Positions 1-12,568 are shown, numbered from the stretch's first letter. The stretch is DNA of 64,000 nucleotides from Saposhnikovia divaricata (GCA_036435485.1 CM071599.1:203707178-203771177), one strand, 5' to 3'. The notes: generated by a model not told the origin, from the sequence alone. Made by a program: numbers and translations.

Positions 1-388
1 TGCTCTGGTCGAATGGTTTTTCGACCAGGATTCCTGGTCGTTTCGACCAGGATTCTGGTCGAAATAAGGGCGTTTCCAACGCTTTGGTCGAAGAGTTTTT
101 CGACCAGGATTCTTGGTCGTTTCGACCAGGATTCTGGTCGAAATAAGGGCGTTTCCAACGCTTTGGTCGAAGAGTTTTTCGACCAGGATTCTTGGTCGTT
201 TCGACCAGGATTCTGGTCGAAATAAGGGCGTTTCCAACGCTTTGGTCGAAGAGTTTTTCGACCAGGATTCTTGGTCGTTTCGACCAGGATTCTGGTCGAA
301 ATAAGGGCGTTTCCAACGCTTTGGTCGAAGAGTTTTTCGACCAGGATTCTTGGTCGTTTCGACCAGGATTCTGGTCGAAATAAGGGCC
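1..388. repeat. 79-bp tandem repeat, about 4.9 copies
   Basis: The unit includes TTTCCAACGCTTTGGTCGAA and recurs with a spacing of exactly 79 bases; copies are almost identical. Each unit holds several GGTCGAA / TTCGACC inverted motifs, so single strands could fold into hairpins. The array stops at about 388, where unrelated sequence begins. It lies between the promoter side of the antisense ORF and the expected 3' LTR of the Tat element, a place where such elements often carry tandem repeats. The short open frames across it come from the repeat and are not genes. Confidence 0.93.
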
Positions 389-679
389 ACTTTGGCTTTG
401 GGCCTATTCTTATAGGGCCTGATACCTTTCTTTTCAAAATGGGCTTAACCTTATAGTCATTATTGGGCCCGTCCGGGCTATTTGAAACCAAATCCAGGTT
501 TTGTTGTCTATGATATTTTTCAAAAATATCTATAATTTTCTTTAAAATATCTAAGATATTTTTCAAAGGTATTTTCCTAATAATGTCCTAGAATTGGGCC
601 TTAATTTGGGCCGGTTTCATGGGCTTTTCTGACCTGTTACTCTAGGTTTTTTGACCGTTTGGAGGAATTTTAACCGGCT

Positions 680-696
680 AAAAGGTTGTATAAGAG
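680..696 (+). promoter_or_regulatory. Possible TATA box for the antisense ORF
   Basis: The run GGTTGTATAAGAGTGAG lies about 270 bases upstream of the first ATG of the plus-strand extra ORF and is followed by a pyrimidine-rich, TTCTTC-rich leader like a plant 5' UTR. The position suits a TATA element, but the motif is short and unsupported by other data. Confidence 0.35.
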
Positions 697-956
697 TGAG
701 AGTGGAGAGTTCACTTTCTCATTCTCACTTCTACTCAAACACTTCACTAGAAATTCTCTCTGTAGTTATCTCTATTTCAAGGCGATTTCCGGCGAAAGTT
801 TTCTTCGAGCTCCTCCCCTTCACGGTGGTTTCTGGGTTTCTTTCTTGAAGATACCTTCACTCCTTCATAGTTTCTGGGTTTTCTTTGAAGATTTTCTTCA
901 AATCTTCAAACTTTCTGGGTTTTTCAAGAGCTTCGAATCTTTTTTCAAGAGCACCA

Positions 957-2452
957 ATGGAAGACAAAGCTAAGTCTCGCCTTGCAAAGATGAATTCTGC
1001 CTCCTCCAAAGGTACAATCACCATTCGCTTTTCTTACACATCTCTAGTAGATATGTTAAATCAACGTGGAGATGATTACCCCTCTTTGTCAGAATTAGAT
1101 GCATATGACTGCTGTAGCTCTTATCATGATGTTGATGAAATCACTAGATATAACAAGCTTTTCAAAATTAAATCACCTTATAAACTTGTCCCAGCCGAGC
1201 CAGGTGACAGACCTTGTCACTGGAAACCCAATTCTTTGTGTGTTTATAGGGAGAGTCTAGTGGCTGGCCTTCGTTTTCCATTTCATGAATTCATTCCTAG
1301 ACTCTTAGCTGATGTTCAAATTAGTCCATGTCAACTCCCGCCAAACGCGTGGAAAATTATATTATGTTTTATGGTTTTGTGTCTTCGACAACAACTCCCT
1401 TTATCATTTGCGCTTTTTCGCAAACTTTTTCAATTTTACAATAGTCCTGCCACGAACCCTGGCTGGGTATATGTTAAGCTCCGTCCTAGAGTTCCCCCAA
1501 TTTTTAATGGCAAGTCAATTCCTGATAATAATGCGGGCTGGAAAAATGAGTTCGCATACTTAGAATGGGATGGAGGTGATTGGGGCACTCTCTTTAGGCA
1601 GACATTCTCGAGAGTCTCAGATGGAAGTGCTAAGGGAAACGTCCTTAGTACCGAGGAACAGGCCGCTTATAATACTTTGACCGAGGCAGACGGTAGTTCT
1701 ATTACCTGCCTAAGTCTTTTAAATGAGGAATCTCTAAGGGGAGTAGGACTTTCCAGAGTTTCTGAGCGGGGTAATTTTCTTACTGGTCTTTGCCATTTAC
1801 TTTTTATTACTGAATTTATTCCAACTCTCTTTTTGGTCGTTCATGCAGTTGCGAAATTGATTGTGGAGGCTGCACCCTCTCCTGATGAAGAGACAGCCAG
1901 GATGGTTCGGGCTAAGAGGGTTGCTGACCCTCGAGGGAAAAACACGGAGCCTCCTTTTCTGCGCCCCCACAAGGTCCATAAAGGAGAGTTGAGATATGGG
2001 GACATAGCTGGACTGGAGGGGAGCTCCCAGGTTAACGTCCAGTCAACGGTTTTCAGGCCTCCCTGGGGCTTCAGGAAGCAGGATTCTGTGGTGGGCTCTA
2101 CGAAGCACTCCATGGATTGGTCTTTAAACTCAATTACCACCCCTGATTATAAGGACATGGTCCTTGGTGGAGGTATTGGGGAGTCAGAGGCACTCGGTGC
2201 TCAGGCTCTCGCTGTGGTAAGTCTCAAACTTTTATCTTTCAATACCTTAACGACTTTTAAGTTCACTACTTGATTTCAATGCTAACCTTTCATGCAGGCT
2301 AACGTCCATTTCCAAAGCTTGGTTCATAAAGCCAAAGCTTGGAAAGAGAAGTCTAAAGCTTTTGAGTCTGAGTCTCAGAAGAAGACTCTCCATATTAACC
2401 GTCTGGAAGAGCAAATAAAGAAGAAAGATGAAGAGATGGTAGGGATGCATGC
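957..2452 (+). pseudogene. Antisense extra ORF (aORF) of Tat element, 5' part, transposase_28-like
   Basis: The frame is open from 885, but the first ATG is at 957 in the good context CACCAATGG. Exon 1 is 957-2216. A clear GT-AG intron follows (GTAAGT at 2217 to CAG at 2297). Exon 2 starts in frame at 2298 and enters a Lys/Glu-rich coiled-coil. The region around FPFHEFIPRLLADVQISP and LPPNAWKIILCFMVLC has the layout of the plant 'putative gypsy-type transposon' domain (Pfam PF04195). Its biochemical function is unknown to me. The exon is cut at 2452 by a solo LTR with target duplication CATGC and resumes at 6077. Counting exon 1, the remaining exon 2 and 6077-6494 gives 1833 nt, exactly 611 codons with no stop, so the ORF was intact when the LTR inserted. 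It lies opposite to the element's own gag-pol. Confidence 0.8.
2217..2297 (+). other. Intron in the antisense ORF
   Basis: An 81-base insert begins GTAAGT and ends TTTCATGCAG. It interrupts the extra ORF in phase 0. Removing it joins the two coding parts in one frame, whereas reading through gives a stop at 2271. This indicates that the antisense ORF is expressed from its own spliced plus-strand transcript. Confidence 0.8.
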
Positions 2453-5400
2453 TGTAATAACCCTAATTTTAGCAAAGCTACAGTGACCCCATGAATAGTA
2501 AATTTTGAGGATTTAAAGAAATGGTGTGTAGGTACTCTATATTGGAAATGGAAAATGAACAAACAAAAACCATATTAGTGATATACTATAAAAATAAGTG
2601 ACTCGAAATGACGATGGATTTCAGAAATTCCTGAATTTAGATTTTGAGGATTTTGAGTTCGAACGAGCTTCTATTTATTGGATATTAAGGAGCATGGAAA
2701 TATTAAAGGAATTATATATTGAGGAATTAGTGAATTTAAGTTAAACCAGGGGATTTTTAAGTTAAGAGAATGCTAAGGGAATTTGGATTTTTAAACGATT
2801 TCAAAACCAGTGGATGACGAGATATATTCGAAACGAACCACAACTAGACGAGTATGGAAACCAAACAACCAAGATTATAATATAACAAGGATATATACCA
2901 CATTATTATTACCAAGAGTGCTAGCAAATTACTTAGGAAAATCAAGAAAAGAGAATTATGAGATCATTAGAATGACATCACTTTCCATTAACTTGTTTTA
3001 AGGGGCAAACTAGTACTTTTGCATGGTTTTAACCACAAATATCTTCCAAGCTTCCATGACACTATAGAATTATCAAGATATTATCCAAGATAAGATCTAA
3101 CCAATACAAAACAAATCTCATCTTCTTCATTTCATCAAAATTCGTAGGTCACTATTCATCAAGAAAAAAATCAATTTCAAAACCCTAGCTAGAATCAACT
3201 AAAAATCAAGAGGAAATTCATGGAGCTTCTTGGAGGTTAGGAAGGATCATCTACAAAGTTTCATAGCAAACTAACATCATTTAGCAAGGTAATAAAATCA
3301 TAGAAGTTGAAGATGAATAGTGAATGAATAGTAATTTTCAAGTGTTAACTTTGTTTTAATGGTTTCTTTAGTTGATTCAAGTTAATCTAAGGTTTTTTAA
3401 GGAGTGCCCAAGGTTTATTAAGGATCTTTAAAGCTTCAAGAAGGTATAACTACTCTTGCCCTTTTTGTATTTATGGTGGAAATTGAGTTGGTTAGTAGTT
3501 AAGTGATGTTAATGTCTAGTTTATGATGATTATGTGTTATAAATGGTTTGTTTTGATATGGAAATTTTGTGTTGTGGACTTGTAACCATGGTTGGGATGT
3601 AGACCACATGGTGTAGGTGATGGTGTATAAGGTGGATGATAGATTTGGAGGAGTTGGATTTTGGAAAGTATGAAAATATAGCCGTTATAATGTCCGATTT
3701 TCGTTAGACCAAGAATCTGCCCTGTTTTTGGACCCTATACCCGAACGGTAGGTTACTGTCCAGACTCCCAAGTGACCATGAGATGATAGAGCTTGGTTCA
3801 TAGATCGTTTTGATATAAAGTACGTTAAAATCTGATGAACGGTTTAGGAGAAAAGTCAGTTTTAGTGAAAGACGTTCGATAGTCGAGAAAACGTAGTTGT
3901 ACCAACTTTGAGGCTATAACTACCATACTTAGACATTATTAAAAATTATAAAACTTTGGGACATTGCAGTAGGGTAGTCAGCGAGTCATTACCAGTTGAC
4001 CTTGTAGTAAAATTCGAAATCCATATTTTCTGGGAATTTTTACAGTTAAGTGTGGTCGTTAGGGGAAACGGTGAAAACCCCTGAAACCTCGATTGAACTT
4101 ATAAATGGTTAAGTTCTTGAACCTTTGGGGTAGTAGTGATACGTTAAACATATGTAAAGTGTCAAGGGTAATGTTATACAAGAGTAAAGTGAGAAAGGAA
4201 TGTAGTATTCTAACGACGGTCCTTTTTGTGTTTATAGAAACTTCGGGAGAGCCACGAGCTATACTGCAAGGATACAGAGATAGAGGCAAGATTTCTTATA
4301 TCCTTACTTTGTAAAACTACTTATCTTCACAAAGAAACTTGATTTCATGGAATATATATGTGATGCTATTATTACTATATTGTGAAGAAATTGTCTTCCT
4401 TGAGTATTGATATTGAAAAGAAAGGTATACGAAGATGTATATGAATGTGGATATGAGTATGAGATGGATATGAATATGGATATGAGTATGAGATGGATAT
4501 GTATAGAGATGATTATGCATGAAGTGAACATGCCTTATGATTAAGAGAATAAGAGAGAATGGTATTAGTTGTTATCTAAAGTAAATAAAAGAATGGTATC
4601 AGTTGTTATCTAGGGTTATATGGTTTATAATACTATATTAAAAATATTCTTTTTGAGTATCAGTGGTTTCATAAATATTATTTGATTATCATTCATTACT
4701 CTTAAAATAGACGGAATATTTTATGAATATAAAAGTATATTTGATTCCTGAATATGAAAGAGATGTCTGGATCATAATCAAAGCATTATGTTATATATAT
4801 ATATATATATATATTTTATAGAAGTAATGTGTGAGAATGGAAATGATATGAGTGAATGATATGTGGAAATGAAAGCGAGAAAATGGAAATGTGGAATGAT
4901 ATATTAAAAAGGGAATAATGATGTGACAAAAAGGGGGATTGCAACAGACTTGCGTAAGTGGCTGTGTCAGGGCTGTGTGCGACACAGTCCAGCATTTATT
5001 ATTTTTATTACGGCACGAAGATGCCAAGGGAGGATGTTAGCAGGTGGCCTTCCTCCAGGGATGATCTTCATTCCTTCTACCGGTAGTAAAAAGAGAGCAG
5101 GTACGATTAGGCGACTGATCATCGTCCTAACGTATCAAGCGACAGCAGATATCCCCAATGTTTTTGAAAAGAAAGTGTTGACAATGGTTTTCAGATTTTT
5201 ATACTGAAAACAGAAACATGATCTGAAATGATGGAATTATTGTTACAGATGAAGAGAAACTGTTTTTATATTAATTTATATAATTTTTGCATAAGAAGGA
5301 AATGAGAAGATGATAGCGAAAGATTTGTTCAAGTTTATCATATTATTTTAGAAAAGTACACTGAAACGGTATATTGATTGTTATATTATTTAAGAAGAGA

Positions 5401-6071
5401 AACTGATATTATATGATATTAGAAGAGAAACTGATATTATAATACTATATATTTCTTTTCGTACAAAGATAATTGGAAAGTGTATATATATTGAATGAAA
5501 ATAAAATTCTTTCCATAATAACTGAAATTTGTTTTTGTCTATTATATATATATATATATATAATGATTTATTTCCCTTTTATGCTAGTTGATAGAATTTA
5601 TCTTGCTGAGCTATTTGAGCTCATTCTTGCTATTATGTATATAACAGCTAGGTATGCCGATACTCCGCACTACACCCCGCAAGAGGGTATGGGAAAGATG
5701 AACTTTTGAGAGAGTGTTGGCAACGATTCCCGAGGTAGCTATCGGACGGTTGGGTACTGGTAGATTATGTACATTTAGTGTGTAAGCTGTTGTAATAAAC
5801 TTTTGATTGTTGAAATGCTTCATGTCGAAGTATTATTCAACAAGGTATTTAAGTATGATCCTGGTTTGTAATAACTGCTTAAATCTAAACTTTTAATATT
5901 GTGGATGTTGTTCTCTGAGCATATGACTGGTGTGTGTGTGTGTGTGTATTAGTGTGGGGTCAATTGCATAACTATTAAGTTTTAAAAAAAAAGACTCAAG
6001 AGATATTGATATTGATCGGAAATTGGACCGTGACGGCCCGGATTCCTGACCCCGGATCTAGGGGCGTCACA
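2453..6071 (+). mobile_element. Solo LTR (3619 bp) of a Tekay/Del-like Ty3/gypsy element
   Basis: The insert begins TGTAATAACCC and ends GGGGCGTCACA. It is flanked by the perfect 5-bp duplication CATGC (2448-2452 and 6072-6076). No internal region, primer site or polypurine tract is present, so this is a single LTR left by recombination. The ends resemble the TGTAAC(G/A)CCCC ends of plant Tekay/Del chromoviruses, and the length is very large for an LTR. A possible polyadenylation signal near the right end (GTAATAAACTTTT around 5792) suggests plus orientation; this is tentative. There is no credible coding sequence inside; the short open frames at 2810, 4105, 4923 and 5473 look random. Confidence 0.9.
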
Positions 6072-6076
6072 CATGC

Positions 6077-6494
6077 GGAGCTGGTTGCCCTGAGAGATGA
6101 CAAGGAGAAGCATATTGATGAATATCTGGATTCAGATGAGTACAAGACTCTCATGGATCAGCATGATGAGATGCTCTTTCCTAGTCAGTTTTCTGATGGG
6201 TGGACCAAAGCCCTTGAAGCAGTTCTGAGGCAGCATCCAGGGTTATTCTTGCCTTCTGCTTTTCCTAGCCCTCACCTTCCCAATGCCTTGACACAGGGGC
6301 CTGGTTCCAGTGAAGAGCTGTTTGGGGAGGATGACACTTTGGTTAAGGAGCATGCTACTGCCACTACTTCAGCTTTGGATCCCGAGCCTACTCTAGCTCA
6401 GCCTGGTGCTGCTATCTCTGCCGACGAGGGGTCTACTACTGAGACTAGCTCTGAGGATGCTTCTCCTGCTAAGGAGGCCCCTAAGGCCCCTTAG
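6077..6494 (+). pseudogene. Antisense extra ORF of Tat element, 3' part
   Basis: This is the continuation of the ORF interrupted at 2452. Codons read on in frame from the duplicated CATGC and give a hydrophilic C-terminal part, first charged (around EYLDSDEYKTLMDQHDEM) and then rich in Ser, Thr, Ala, Pro and Glu, ending at TAG 6492-6494. The segment upstream of 6072 in the same frame belongs to the solo LTR and is not part of the gene. Its 3' end converges on the pol 3' end at 6891, with 396 bases between them, so the two transcripts would be tail to tail. Confidence 0.78.
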
Positions 6495-6890
6495 GCTTTA
6501 TTTATTTATCTTTTGCCTTTCTGAACTCTGGGTTTCAACCATTTGACTTAATAGCCTTCGGGCCTTTGTAATTTTTAACTTAACTATTTATGCAGTTTAT
6601 TTCCGTCCATTTTTCTTGCTTTTGCTTTTGCTTTTGAGTACTTGGCCTCCTGGCTGGTACTAAACTTATAAGTCGGTCCAACATTCGTCTTTCGTTTGTT
6701 TTAGCAAGGAAGGATAACCAATAGAGAAAACAGAATAAATTCCATTATGCTGTCAAAGGACATTAATAAAATGGGTTCAACCCTTACATAGATACTCTAT
6801 CAACTACTGGGAGCAACATGCTCTATAATGGTTTCATTCGAACCTTATTACTAATAAATAGATAAAAGTTCAAGCCTTTATCAAAAGACC
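6495..6890. other. Convergent intergenic stretch between antisense ORF and pol
   Basis: A non-coding stretch of 396 bases separates the stop of the plus-strand extra ORF from the natural stop of minus-strand pol. It holds short T-rich runs and CTTTTGCTTTTG repeats at 6620-6636 but no open frame that I can support. Confidence 0.6.
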
Positions 6891-9800
6891 TCAAACATAA
6901 TAAACTTTGAGGTTCACAGCATGCCAAGTCCGGGGCACCTCAACCCCATCCAAGGTTTCTAACTTGTAAGATCCTCGTTTGGTGCTAACTTTCCTTTTTG
7001 GCCAACTCCTGAGGCTTCAATCTTCCTTAGGACCATGTCGCCTTGTCGAAAAAATCTTTCTTTAACTCTCTGGTTGTAATGAAAAGAGGCTCTCTTCTGA
7101 TACTCAGCATTCCTAGCATTAGCTTCATCTCTAACCTCGTCAATTAAATCTAGGGCCAGTCTCATCCCTTCTTCATTAGTTTCTGGCTCATATGCCTCGA
7201 TTCGAGGTGATGCCTGCATGATCTCCAAGGGCACAACAGTCTCGGCTCCATAAGCCAGCAAAAATGGGGTTGCTCCAGTTGTTACCTTACAAGTGGTACG
7301 ATACGCCCAAAGTATGGGCAGCAGTTCATCTACCCAAGTGTTCCTAGAGCGCTCGACCCTCTTCTTCAGTCCATCAAGGATAATTCGATTAGCTACCTCA
7401 GCTTGCCCATTGGCTTGTGGATGTGCCACTGAGGTAAAGCGGAGCTCAATCGCATTCTCTTCACAATACTTCTTAAACTCCTCATTATTGAACTGTGTCC
7501 CATTGTCTGTCACAAGGATTCGTGGGATTCCGTATCTGCAAATGATGTTCTCCCAGAAGAACTGGGAAACTTGCTTGGTGGTTATCTTGGCCAGGGGTTT
7601 AGCCTCAATCCACTTAGTGAAGTAATCAATGGCCACTATCAGGAATTTCCTCTGTGCTGAAGCCATGGGAAAGGGTCCAAGTATGTCCATCCCCCATATT
7701 GCAAATGGAATGGGAGAGTTGATAGAGGTCAACATCTCAGGCGGTTGCCTCACAATTGGGGCATGCTTCTGGCATCTCTCACATCTCTTGACATAGTTTT
7801 GTGCATCAGCCAACATCTCCTGCCAATAAAACCCTAAACGAATTATCTTGTGAGCTAGGGCTCTGCCCCCCAAATGTTGCCCACAGATCCCTTCATGAAC
7901 TTCCTCTAATGCTTCCCTTGCCTCTAAAGGCCTTAGACACTTCAAGTACGGGATGACAAACGACCTTTTGTACAGAATACCCTCAATCAAAGTATATCTC
8001 AACGCTCTTACTGAGAGTTTTCGTGCCTCCATGGCATTGTCTGGGAGCCAACCGGTCTCCAGGTGTGCCTTGATAGGATCTATCCAAGAGCCTCCTATAT
8101 CAATCGGTGCCACTAACTTTGCATTAATGGTTGGGGCCTTCAGGACCTGAAAGTAGACACTCCCAGCATAATTTTCTATTTCAGAAGAAGCAAACTTAGA
8201 CAGGGCATCGGCCTTAACGTTTTCTTCTCTCGGGATGTGCTCAACATGACACTCCTCAAACTGAGACATAACAGCCTTCACCACTCTCAGGTATTTCGCC
8301 ATAGTCTCATCCTTAGCTTCGAATTCACCGTTTACTTGGGATATCACAAGTCGTGAATCTCCACAAACTTTAAGGTTTTTGACCCTCATGATTCTAGCTA
8401 AACCCAAACCAGCTATTAATGCCTCATACTCTGCCTCATTGTTAGTAGTAGGAAAATTTAGCTTTAAAGCATACTCAATCGTGAACCCGTCAGGGCTTTG
8501 CAAAACCAAACCTGCACCACTAGAATTTGTTTTTGATGCTCCATCAAAATAGAGCACCCAATATTCCCTTAGATCAGGTGTAAGTTCCTCTTCTTTTTTC
8601 TCTTGCCCAGTGGTAGTCATTATCTCTTGCCCCCCGACTTCTTGGTTGTTAATAGTACATTCAACCACGAAGTCAGCCAATGCCTGAGCCTTGATGGCTG
8701 TCCGAGGCTTGTATGTGATATCGAATTCTCCTAACTCAATCGCCCATTTAATTAGCCTTCCACTGGCCTTAGGGCTATGCAATATGTTCCTCAACTGTTG
8801 GTTCATCAGAACTTGAATCTTGTGTGCCTGAAAGTAAGGTCGCAATTTCCTTGAGGCAGTTACTAAAGCCAAAGCAAACTTTTCTATGGGTGAGTAATTC
8901 AACTCAGCCCCATGCAACACTTTGCTTACATAGTAGATAGGTTTCTGGACTTTTTCCTCTTCCCAAATAAGGACAGCACTCAGGGCTTGCTCAGATACCG
9001 CCAGGTATAGATAAAGAGTCTCTCCAGGACTTGGTTTGGTCAATAACGGGGCTTCAACCATGTATTTCTTCAATTGCTCGAAGGCCTCTTGGCTCTCAGG
9101 AGTCCACTCAAAATTTTTCACTTTCTTCAATGCTTGAAAGAAAGGCAAGCACTTGTCACCAGACTTGGAGATGAATCTTCCTAAAGCCGCTACCCGGCTT
9201 GTCAACTTCTGCACGTCTCTTATAGAGCGTGGGGGTTCCATGTCTAAGATCGCCTTGATCTTGTCGGGGTTGGCCTCTATGCCTCTTTTAGAAACCATTA
9301 GACCCAAAAATTTGCCTGATCCAACACCAAAGGCACATTTGGCTGGATTCAACATCATCTTGTGGTGCCTCAGCACTTCAAATGCTTCTCTGAGGTGCTT
9401 GATATGGTCTGCTTTGACCAAGCTTTTAACCAGCATATCATCGACATAAACCTCCATGGTTTTTCCAATCAGATGGGCAAATATCTTATTCACCAATCGT
9501 TGGTAAGTAGCTCCCGCATTCTTTAAGCCAAACGCCATAACAAGATAGCAGAAAACACCAAAGTCGGTTATGAAAGATACCTTAGGGATGTCATCCTTGT
9601 GCATCTTAATCTGATTATAGCCGCTGAATCCATCCATGAAGCTCAGCATCTCATGTCCAGCTGTGGCATCTATCAACATATCTATCCTTGGCAGAGGGAA
9701 ACAATCCTTTGGGCATGCATCATTCAGGTCAGTGAAGTCTATACACATCCTCCACTTCCCATTCTCTTTCTTGACCATCACTGGGTTTGCTAACCATTCG

Positions 9801-12568
9801 GGAAACTGAATTTCCTCAATAAAACCAGCCTCCAAGAGCTTATCCACTTCTTGCTTAATGGCCTCTTGCCTTTCCGGAGCAAAATTTCTCTTCTTCTGCT
9901 GTACTATCTTCCGATTAGGGTCAACATTCAATCTATGAGTTATAAGTTGAGGATCAATCCCTGGCATGTCAGCTGCTGTCCAAGCAAAAACGTCACTATT
10001 CCTTTGTAAGAACTCTATTAATTTGCCCTTCAGGGGTTCTTTCAAAGAGGCTCCAATATAAGTCACCTTCTCAGGGTCGCCTAGCTCCAGAGGGATAGGT
10101 ATTAAGTCCTCCGCTGGCTTTCCCCGGTGTTCATCATCATCACGGACATCCATGTCTTCAATCGGGAGTACCTGCCCCCCGGTTCCGTCAGCTCTCAAAG
10201 CAGCCACATAGCAACTCCTGGCCATTTTCTGATCTCCTTTTTGTTCCCCAACACCATTCCTGGTTGGAAATTTGACCTTCATGTGATAAGTAGAGGCAAC
10301 AGCCTTGAATGCATGAAGTCCGGTCCTCCCTAAGATTGCATTGTACGTTGAGGCAGCCTTAATGACTAGAAAGTTTAGCATCTGGGTGGCCTCCTTAGGT
10401 TCTTGCCCTATTGTCATAGGCAGATGAATGGTCCCTTCAACCTTGGACTCAACTCCATTAAATCCGTAGATTGGCATGTTAGTCGGGGTTAGTTGAGAGT
10501 CAGTATACCCCATCCTCATAAAAGCATCATGAAACAAGATATCGACGGAAGCTCCATTGTCTATCAGGACTCGCTTCACTTCCGAGTTTCCAATTACTGG
10601 AGTTATGACCAACGGGTCGTCATGGGGGAATTTCACCCCTTCAAGATCTGAATCATCAAAACCAATCACTGCCTCAGTCTTAGCACGCTTCGGGGCTTCT
10701 CCTGTGATGTGCATCACTTCCCTGGCATAAGCCTTTCGAGAGTTTCGGGTAGTGCCGGCCGCTGTTGGTCCTCCCCAAATCATATTGATTACTGGCCCTC
10801 GAGGCTGCGGGTTATGATTGCGATAGTTATCCCTCCTATCATTGTCTCTTCTATCATAATCTCTTTTCTGGGTTCCACGGTCTTCACCCTTAGTGAACTT
10901 GTTTAACTTTCCCTTCCGGATTAAAAACTCAATTTCATCCTTCAACTGTCTGCAGTCATCTGTGTCATGCCCCACATCCTTATGGAATCTACAATACAGA
11001 TCTTTGTTTCTCTTTTCGGGATCACCCCTGAGCGGTTTAGGCCAGCGAAAGTCCTTATCCTTCTCAATGTCCAACAAAATTTGGCTCCTAGGAGCGTTCA
11101 ACCTTGTGTAATCAGAAAACCTTGACCCAAAACCCTTCTTAGGTGATGAATCAGAGTCCTTGCCAGTCCGGGGATACTTGTCCCTAGCGTCGTACTCTTG
11201 TTCTGACTTTCTTTTCTTTGAATCATTAGAGCCCTTGCCATTACCTACTGTGGTTTCCTTCTTAATGCTGTCCTCAGCCTTGATATATTTATCGGCTCTT
11301 CTTTGGAGTTCGGCCATGTTCTCAGGAGGATGTTTTGCCAAAGACCTTTTGAAGAAGAGGTCAGTGGTTCCGTGTTCCAGGGCTACCATGGCCACCTTAT
11401 TTTCCAGATCGGTGATATTCAGCGTCTCCTTGGTGAATCGCTTGAGATAATCCCTTAAGTTCTCATTCTTCCCCTGCACCACATACATAAGGGATGCAGA
11501 ACTTTTCTCATGAATTCTCCCACTGATGAATTGGCTGATGAAAGCAGCGCTTAGCTCCTTAAAAGAGCCAATCGAGTTTGCAGGTAGACGGCTATACCAT
11601 CTTTGAGCCATGCCTGACAGAGTTTGAGGGAACGCCCTACACTTTAAGGCATCACTAGCAGGCTGCAGCAGCAGTGCGTTCGAGAAAGTTCTGACATGAT
11701 TTGCGGGATCGCCCGTTCCATCATAGGCCTTAATAGTTGGCATCTTAAACTTCCTTGAGATGTGGGCATTCATCACCTCCTCAGTAAACGGAGGTGTGGG
11801 ATCGTCAGGGTCCCCAAGTGGCACCAGATCTTTGGGGTTACTCCTGGGGGTTTCCACCCTCATAGCTTCTCTTGTTGGGACATCAGCCCTCTTCTGTCTT
11901 CTTGAAGACCTCTCCAAATCTATAACGGGAATCCTTGCTGAGATTGGAGGGGGTCGAATCAGACTCTGTCTTGCCTGTTCCATTGCTATATCATCCTTCA
12001 ACCTTTGGATCTCAGCCTCATGAGCCTTAATCCTCTCCTCAATCGTTTGTGGATGCCCATCATGGATTCTCCGTGTTCTTCTTAGGGGTTCCTTGCTAGC
12101 ACGTCGCCTCCTCGGGGCTTCATCTCGATCATCATCCTCAGATGATGATGAATCATCAGTATAGGGACCCGAGTAGTCATCATATTCTCGATCCCGGATC
12201 TGTAAGGCGTGTCCGCTCGGTCCAGGTTCCCTTCGTCGAGGGGGATAGTTAGGCAGTCCATACATAGGGTTGGTGTTCAAAGGGAGATCCGTAGTGTGGA
12301 TCTATACCCCCGTGCGATCAACGTTACCAAGAGGAGAAACCACCATCTGGAGAGGGTTGGTTTCTTGGCCTTGATGGACGATCACTGAGTGAGTCCCCTC
12401 TACATGGGGAGTCGTCCCTGGGGGTTGAGTGGGCAGAGGTTGAACGACCGTCCCTGTTGATGGGAGTATTTGTCCTTCCTCAGTGACGATGAGCGAATCT
12501 GAAGTGGCTGGTTGAGCAGAGTTAAGGGGCACGGCCTCGGTTGACGTTGTCCTTCGTGTTTGAACCAT
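6891..12568 (-). pseudogene. Tat-lineage gag-pol polyprotein, broken by one stop and a 3' deletion
   Basis: Translation starts at ATG 12568 (context CAACCATGG) and runs in one frame apart from an in-frame TAG at about 12302-12304; the long open part is 12280-6959 (1773 codons). Counted from 12280, the domains in order are: gag around residues 180-260; a zinc-knuckle-like CRFHKDVGHDTDDC near 427-445; retropepsin with DNGAS at 574; reverse transcriptase with YVDD at about 945; a first RNase H; a second archaeal-like RNase H with DGAS near 1244, NNEAEYEAL and GDSRLV; integrase HHCC at about 1470-1515; and an integrase core with D, D, E in MDILGP, VTDNGTQF and GQAEV. Near the C-terminus the protein stops early at 6959. 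The usual tail (LETLDGVEVPRTWHAVNL) is readable in another frame to a stop at 6891, so a small deletion removed the linker and shifted the frame. Confidence 0.88.

Noticed and set aside
1..456. Repeated short open frames in the 79-bp array, and a possible CRISPR-like pattern
   Set aside because: The period is uniform with no unique spacers and the frames merely translate the tandem unit; the context is a plant retrotransposon.
1797..2140. Minus-strand frames opposite the antisense ORF
   Set aside because: They are shadows of the plus-strand coding exon, with no family features.
4304..5207. Several 70-95 codon frames inside the solo LTR
   Set aside because: Low-complexity, AT-rich composition and no motifs; expected by chance in LTR DNA.
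7293..12023. Plus-strand frames opposite the Tat gag-pol
   Set aside because: Shadow frames of the strongly coding minus strand.
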